NCBI GenBank assembly: GCA_035491895.1
Contig: DATJJY010000006.1
Coordinates: 1-7,296 of the forward strand
From: DASTHG01 sp035491895
GTDB lineage: Bacteria > Gemmatimonadota > Gemmatimonadetes > Gemmatimonadales > GWC2-71-9
Length of the DNA stretch: 7,296 nt
Direction of reading: 5' to 3'
Both the position numbers and the translations under genes were made by a program. The notes below the pieces were generated by a model. That model was not told where the DNA came from and ran no database searches. It worked only from the letters and a program-made list of their open reading frames with translations. Below are positions 5,660 to 7,296 of this stretch, piece after piece (the stretch's first letter is position 1; every line of letters starts with the position of its first letter).

Positions 5660-7296
5660 ATGCCCCGAACCGTCTGCATCTCCCTCGCCCTGCTCTTCAG
5701 TGCCTCGAGCCTCGTGGCCCAGCACCCGCTCCGAGACCCGGTCGACGCCGTCGACGTCCGCTACGCCCTGACCCAGCCGGTCGTGTCCTACACGCTTCGG
5801 GTCGACAGCGCCGACTTGTCGGGCTACGACGTCACGATACGAATCCGGAACGCTCGCGACACGTTCCGGCTCGCACTATCCGCCCACCCCGAATACGACG
5901 ACCGCTTCTATCGGTACGTGGAGCGGCTCACGGCCGAGGCGGCCGCCGGAGCGGCGAGCGTCGTACGGGAAGACAGCGCGCTCTGGCGCGTTGTGGCCCC
6001 CGGAGGAGCGAGCGTCGTGCGCTACCGCATCCACCTTCCGCCGCAGGATCGACAGTTCCGCTCGTCGTGGGTGCCGTTCCTCGCCCCGGCAGGTGGACTC
6101 GTCGGAGGGCCGCAGTCGTTCATGTACGTCGTCGGGGCCGTGCTGGCGCCGTCCTACGTGACGTTCGACCTCCCGACGGGCTGGGAGATCGCGACGGGAC
6201 TGCCGCCGACCGTTACGCCGAACACCTTCTTCGCGCCGAGTGTCGAGGTGTTGATCGACTGTCCCGCGCTCGTGGGGCACTTCCACAGCTGGCGGTTCGC
6301 AGTCGACGGCGTCCCCCACCGGGTCGTGTATTGGCCGCTCCCCGACGCCCACCCCTTCGATACTCTGGCGCTGGTGGGCGGGCTCCACGGTCTGGCCCAA
6401 CAGGCGATCGCGCTGTTCGGCCGGGCGCCGTACCGCGACTACACCTTCCTGCTCCAGGACGGCGCCGGTGGCTCGCTCGAGCACTGGAATTCCGTGACGG
6501 TCGGTGCGTCCAGCACTCGGCTCTCCGAGAACCTCTCCGAGACCCTCGGCGAAGCGTCGCACGAGTACTTCCACACGTGGAACCTGATGCGCATCCACCC
6601 GGCGGGATATGGCGGCGTCGATTATCGCCCGGCGCGGCGGTCGCGTGGGCTGTGGTGGAGTGAGGGCATCACGATGCTGTACGCCGATGTGTTGCTGCGG
6701 CGGGCCGGTCTCCCGACCTCGGACTCGACCCGCGCGGCCCACGTCGAAAACCTGATGACGCGCTATCTCGCGAGCCCCGGGAACTCACGATTTTCCCCCG
6801 AGAGCGTCAGCGTGATCACCTACGGCACTCCGCCCGGGGCGCTCGGCGACTACAACGCGAGCGTGCATCTGCAAGGCGAGCTCATCGGGACGATGCTCGA
6901 CCTCATCATCCGCGACGCCACGAGCGGACAGCGCTCTCTCGACGACGTCCTGCGGATCATGCTGGCCCGCTACTCCGGTGTGCAGGGGTTTACCACGCGG
7001 GATATCGAGGGGGTGGTCGCCGAAGTCTGCCGCTGCACAGTGCGCCCGTTCTTCGACCGCTACGTCCGGGCTGGGAACCCGATCCCCTTCGATCGCTACC
7101 TCGCGCTCGCCGGGTTGCGGCCGGTTGTGACCTGGGGGCCCGGCGTCGGACGCGACGGCGCACCGATGGTGGACCTGCGGATGTTCGCGTGGCTGCCGCC
7201 CGGTGAGACCGCGCTGCGGCTGCTCATCGGCAATCCGGCGAGCGTGTGGGGTGCCGCGGGCCTCCACACCGGCGACCGGCTCACCAGCCTGAACGG
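5660..7296 (+). CDS. Exported M61-family (glycyl aminopeptidase-like) zinc metallopeptidase, 3' cut by window
   Basis: The frame is open from ATG 5660 to the window end, giving 545 residues of a protein expected to be around 600. A signal peptide (MPRTVCISLALLFSASSLVA, likely cut before QHP) marks it as exported. An N-terminal beta-rich domain precedes the catalytic part. The substrate-binding motif GGSLEHWNS is at 271-278, zinc ligands H301 and H305 with catalytic E302 lie in SHEYFHTWNLMRIHP, and the third ligand is probably E335 in LWWSEGITMLYADVLLRRAG. These are the hallmarks of M61 peptidases, which trim N-terminal glycine or alanine residues. The C-terminal end, IGNPASVWGAAGLHTGDRLTSLNG, is the start of the PDZ domain that this family carries. 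The gene diverges from the methyltransferase; a weak GAG lies 7-9 bases before the start. The zinc site is complete, so activity is expected. Exact specificity is unknown. Confidence 0.92.
   Translation, partial: MPRTVCISLALLFSASSLVAQHPLRDPVDAVDVRYALTQPVVSYTLRVDSADLSGYDVTIRIRNARDTFRLALSAHPEYDDRFYRYVERLTAEAAAGAASVVREDSALWRVVAPGGASVVRYRIHLPPQDRQFRSSWVPFLAPAGGLVGGPQSFMYVVGAVLAPSYVTFDLPTGWEIATGLPPTVTPNTFFAPSVEVLIDCPALVGHFHSWRFAVDGVPHRVVYWPLPDAHPFDTLALVGGLHGLAQQAIALFGRAPYRDYTFLLQDGAGGSLEHWNSVTVGASSTRLSENLSETLGEASHEYFHTWNLMRIHPAGYGGVDYRPARRSRGLWWSEGITMLYADVLLRRAGLPTSDSTRAAHVENLMTRYLASPGNSRFSPESVSVITYGTPPGALGDYNASVHLQGELIGTMLDLIIRDATSGQRSLDDVLRIMLARYSGVQGFTTRDIEGVVAEVCRCTVRPFFDRYVRAGNPIPFDRYLALAGLRPVVTWGPGVGRDGAPMVDLRMFAWLPPGETALRLLIGNPASVWGAAGLHTGDRLTSLN

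Noticed and set aside
5945..6030. Two similar stretches encoding ASVVR in the M61 N-terminal domain
   Set aside because: The similarity is short (about 12 identical bases) and fits recurring beta strands with biased codons, not a real duplication.
5653..6663. Plus-strand open frame of 336 codons overlapping the M61 peptidase
   Set aside because: It is out of frame with the signal peptide, HExxH and LEH motifs; its product is Arg/Pro-rich and no domain is recognisable.

Overview
The window is gene-dense, GC-rich (about two thirds G+C by eye) bacterial chromosomal DNA. It holds six protein genes, two of them cut by the window edges. I found no RNA gene, insertion sequence, CRISPR array or phage gene. 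The host uses the C5 (glutamyl-tRNA) route to tetrapyrroles, because it carries hemL; this argues against an ALA-synthase lineage such as most Alphaproteobacteria. GC content, exported hydrolases with signal peptides ending in A-Q, and a FAD-type protoporphyrinogen/coproporphyrinogen oxidase next to hemL would fit a soil Gemmatimonadota or a similar phylum. That assignment is inference, not proof.

Region 1 (2-2843, + strand) is a tightly packed tetrapyrrole operon. It contains the C-terminal part of a HemY/HemG/CgoX-type porphyrinogen oxidase, hemL (glutamate-1-semialdehyde aminomutase), and a radical SAM/SPASM protein resembling the NirJ/AhbC/AhbD heme enzymes. Successive stops and starts overlap (ATGA, then TGATG), and each downstream gene has a GGAG ribosome-binding site seven bases from its start. 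The third gene is the most interesting one here. Its close coupling to heme genes suggests a heme-related step, but its exact reaction cannot be read from sequence.

Region 2 (2905-4728, + strand) is an exported serine hydrolase of the CocE / glutaryl-7-ACA acylase / alpha-amino-acid ester hydrolase superfamily, with a visible Ser-Asp-His triad. It is separated from the heme genes by a small hairpin at the end of the radical SAM gene and 61 non-coding bases.

Region 3 (4729-4833) is a convergent intergenic region. It has striking strand asymmetry: a nearly C-free arm is followed by a nearly G-free arm, with nested inverted repeats. It probably acts as a two-way terminator.

Region 4 (4834-7296) holds a divergent pair: a class I SAM-dependent methyltransferase on the minus strand, and an exported M61-family metallopeptidase on the plus strand that runs off the window end inside its PDZ domain. 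They share a 73-bp intergenic region. The genes of regions 2 and 4 look like ordinary housekeeping or scavenging genes with no obvious shared pathway. I did not find convincing evidence of a wholly new system. The best lead is the role of the radical SAM enzyme in heme synthesis.
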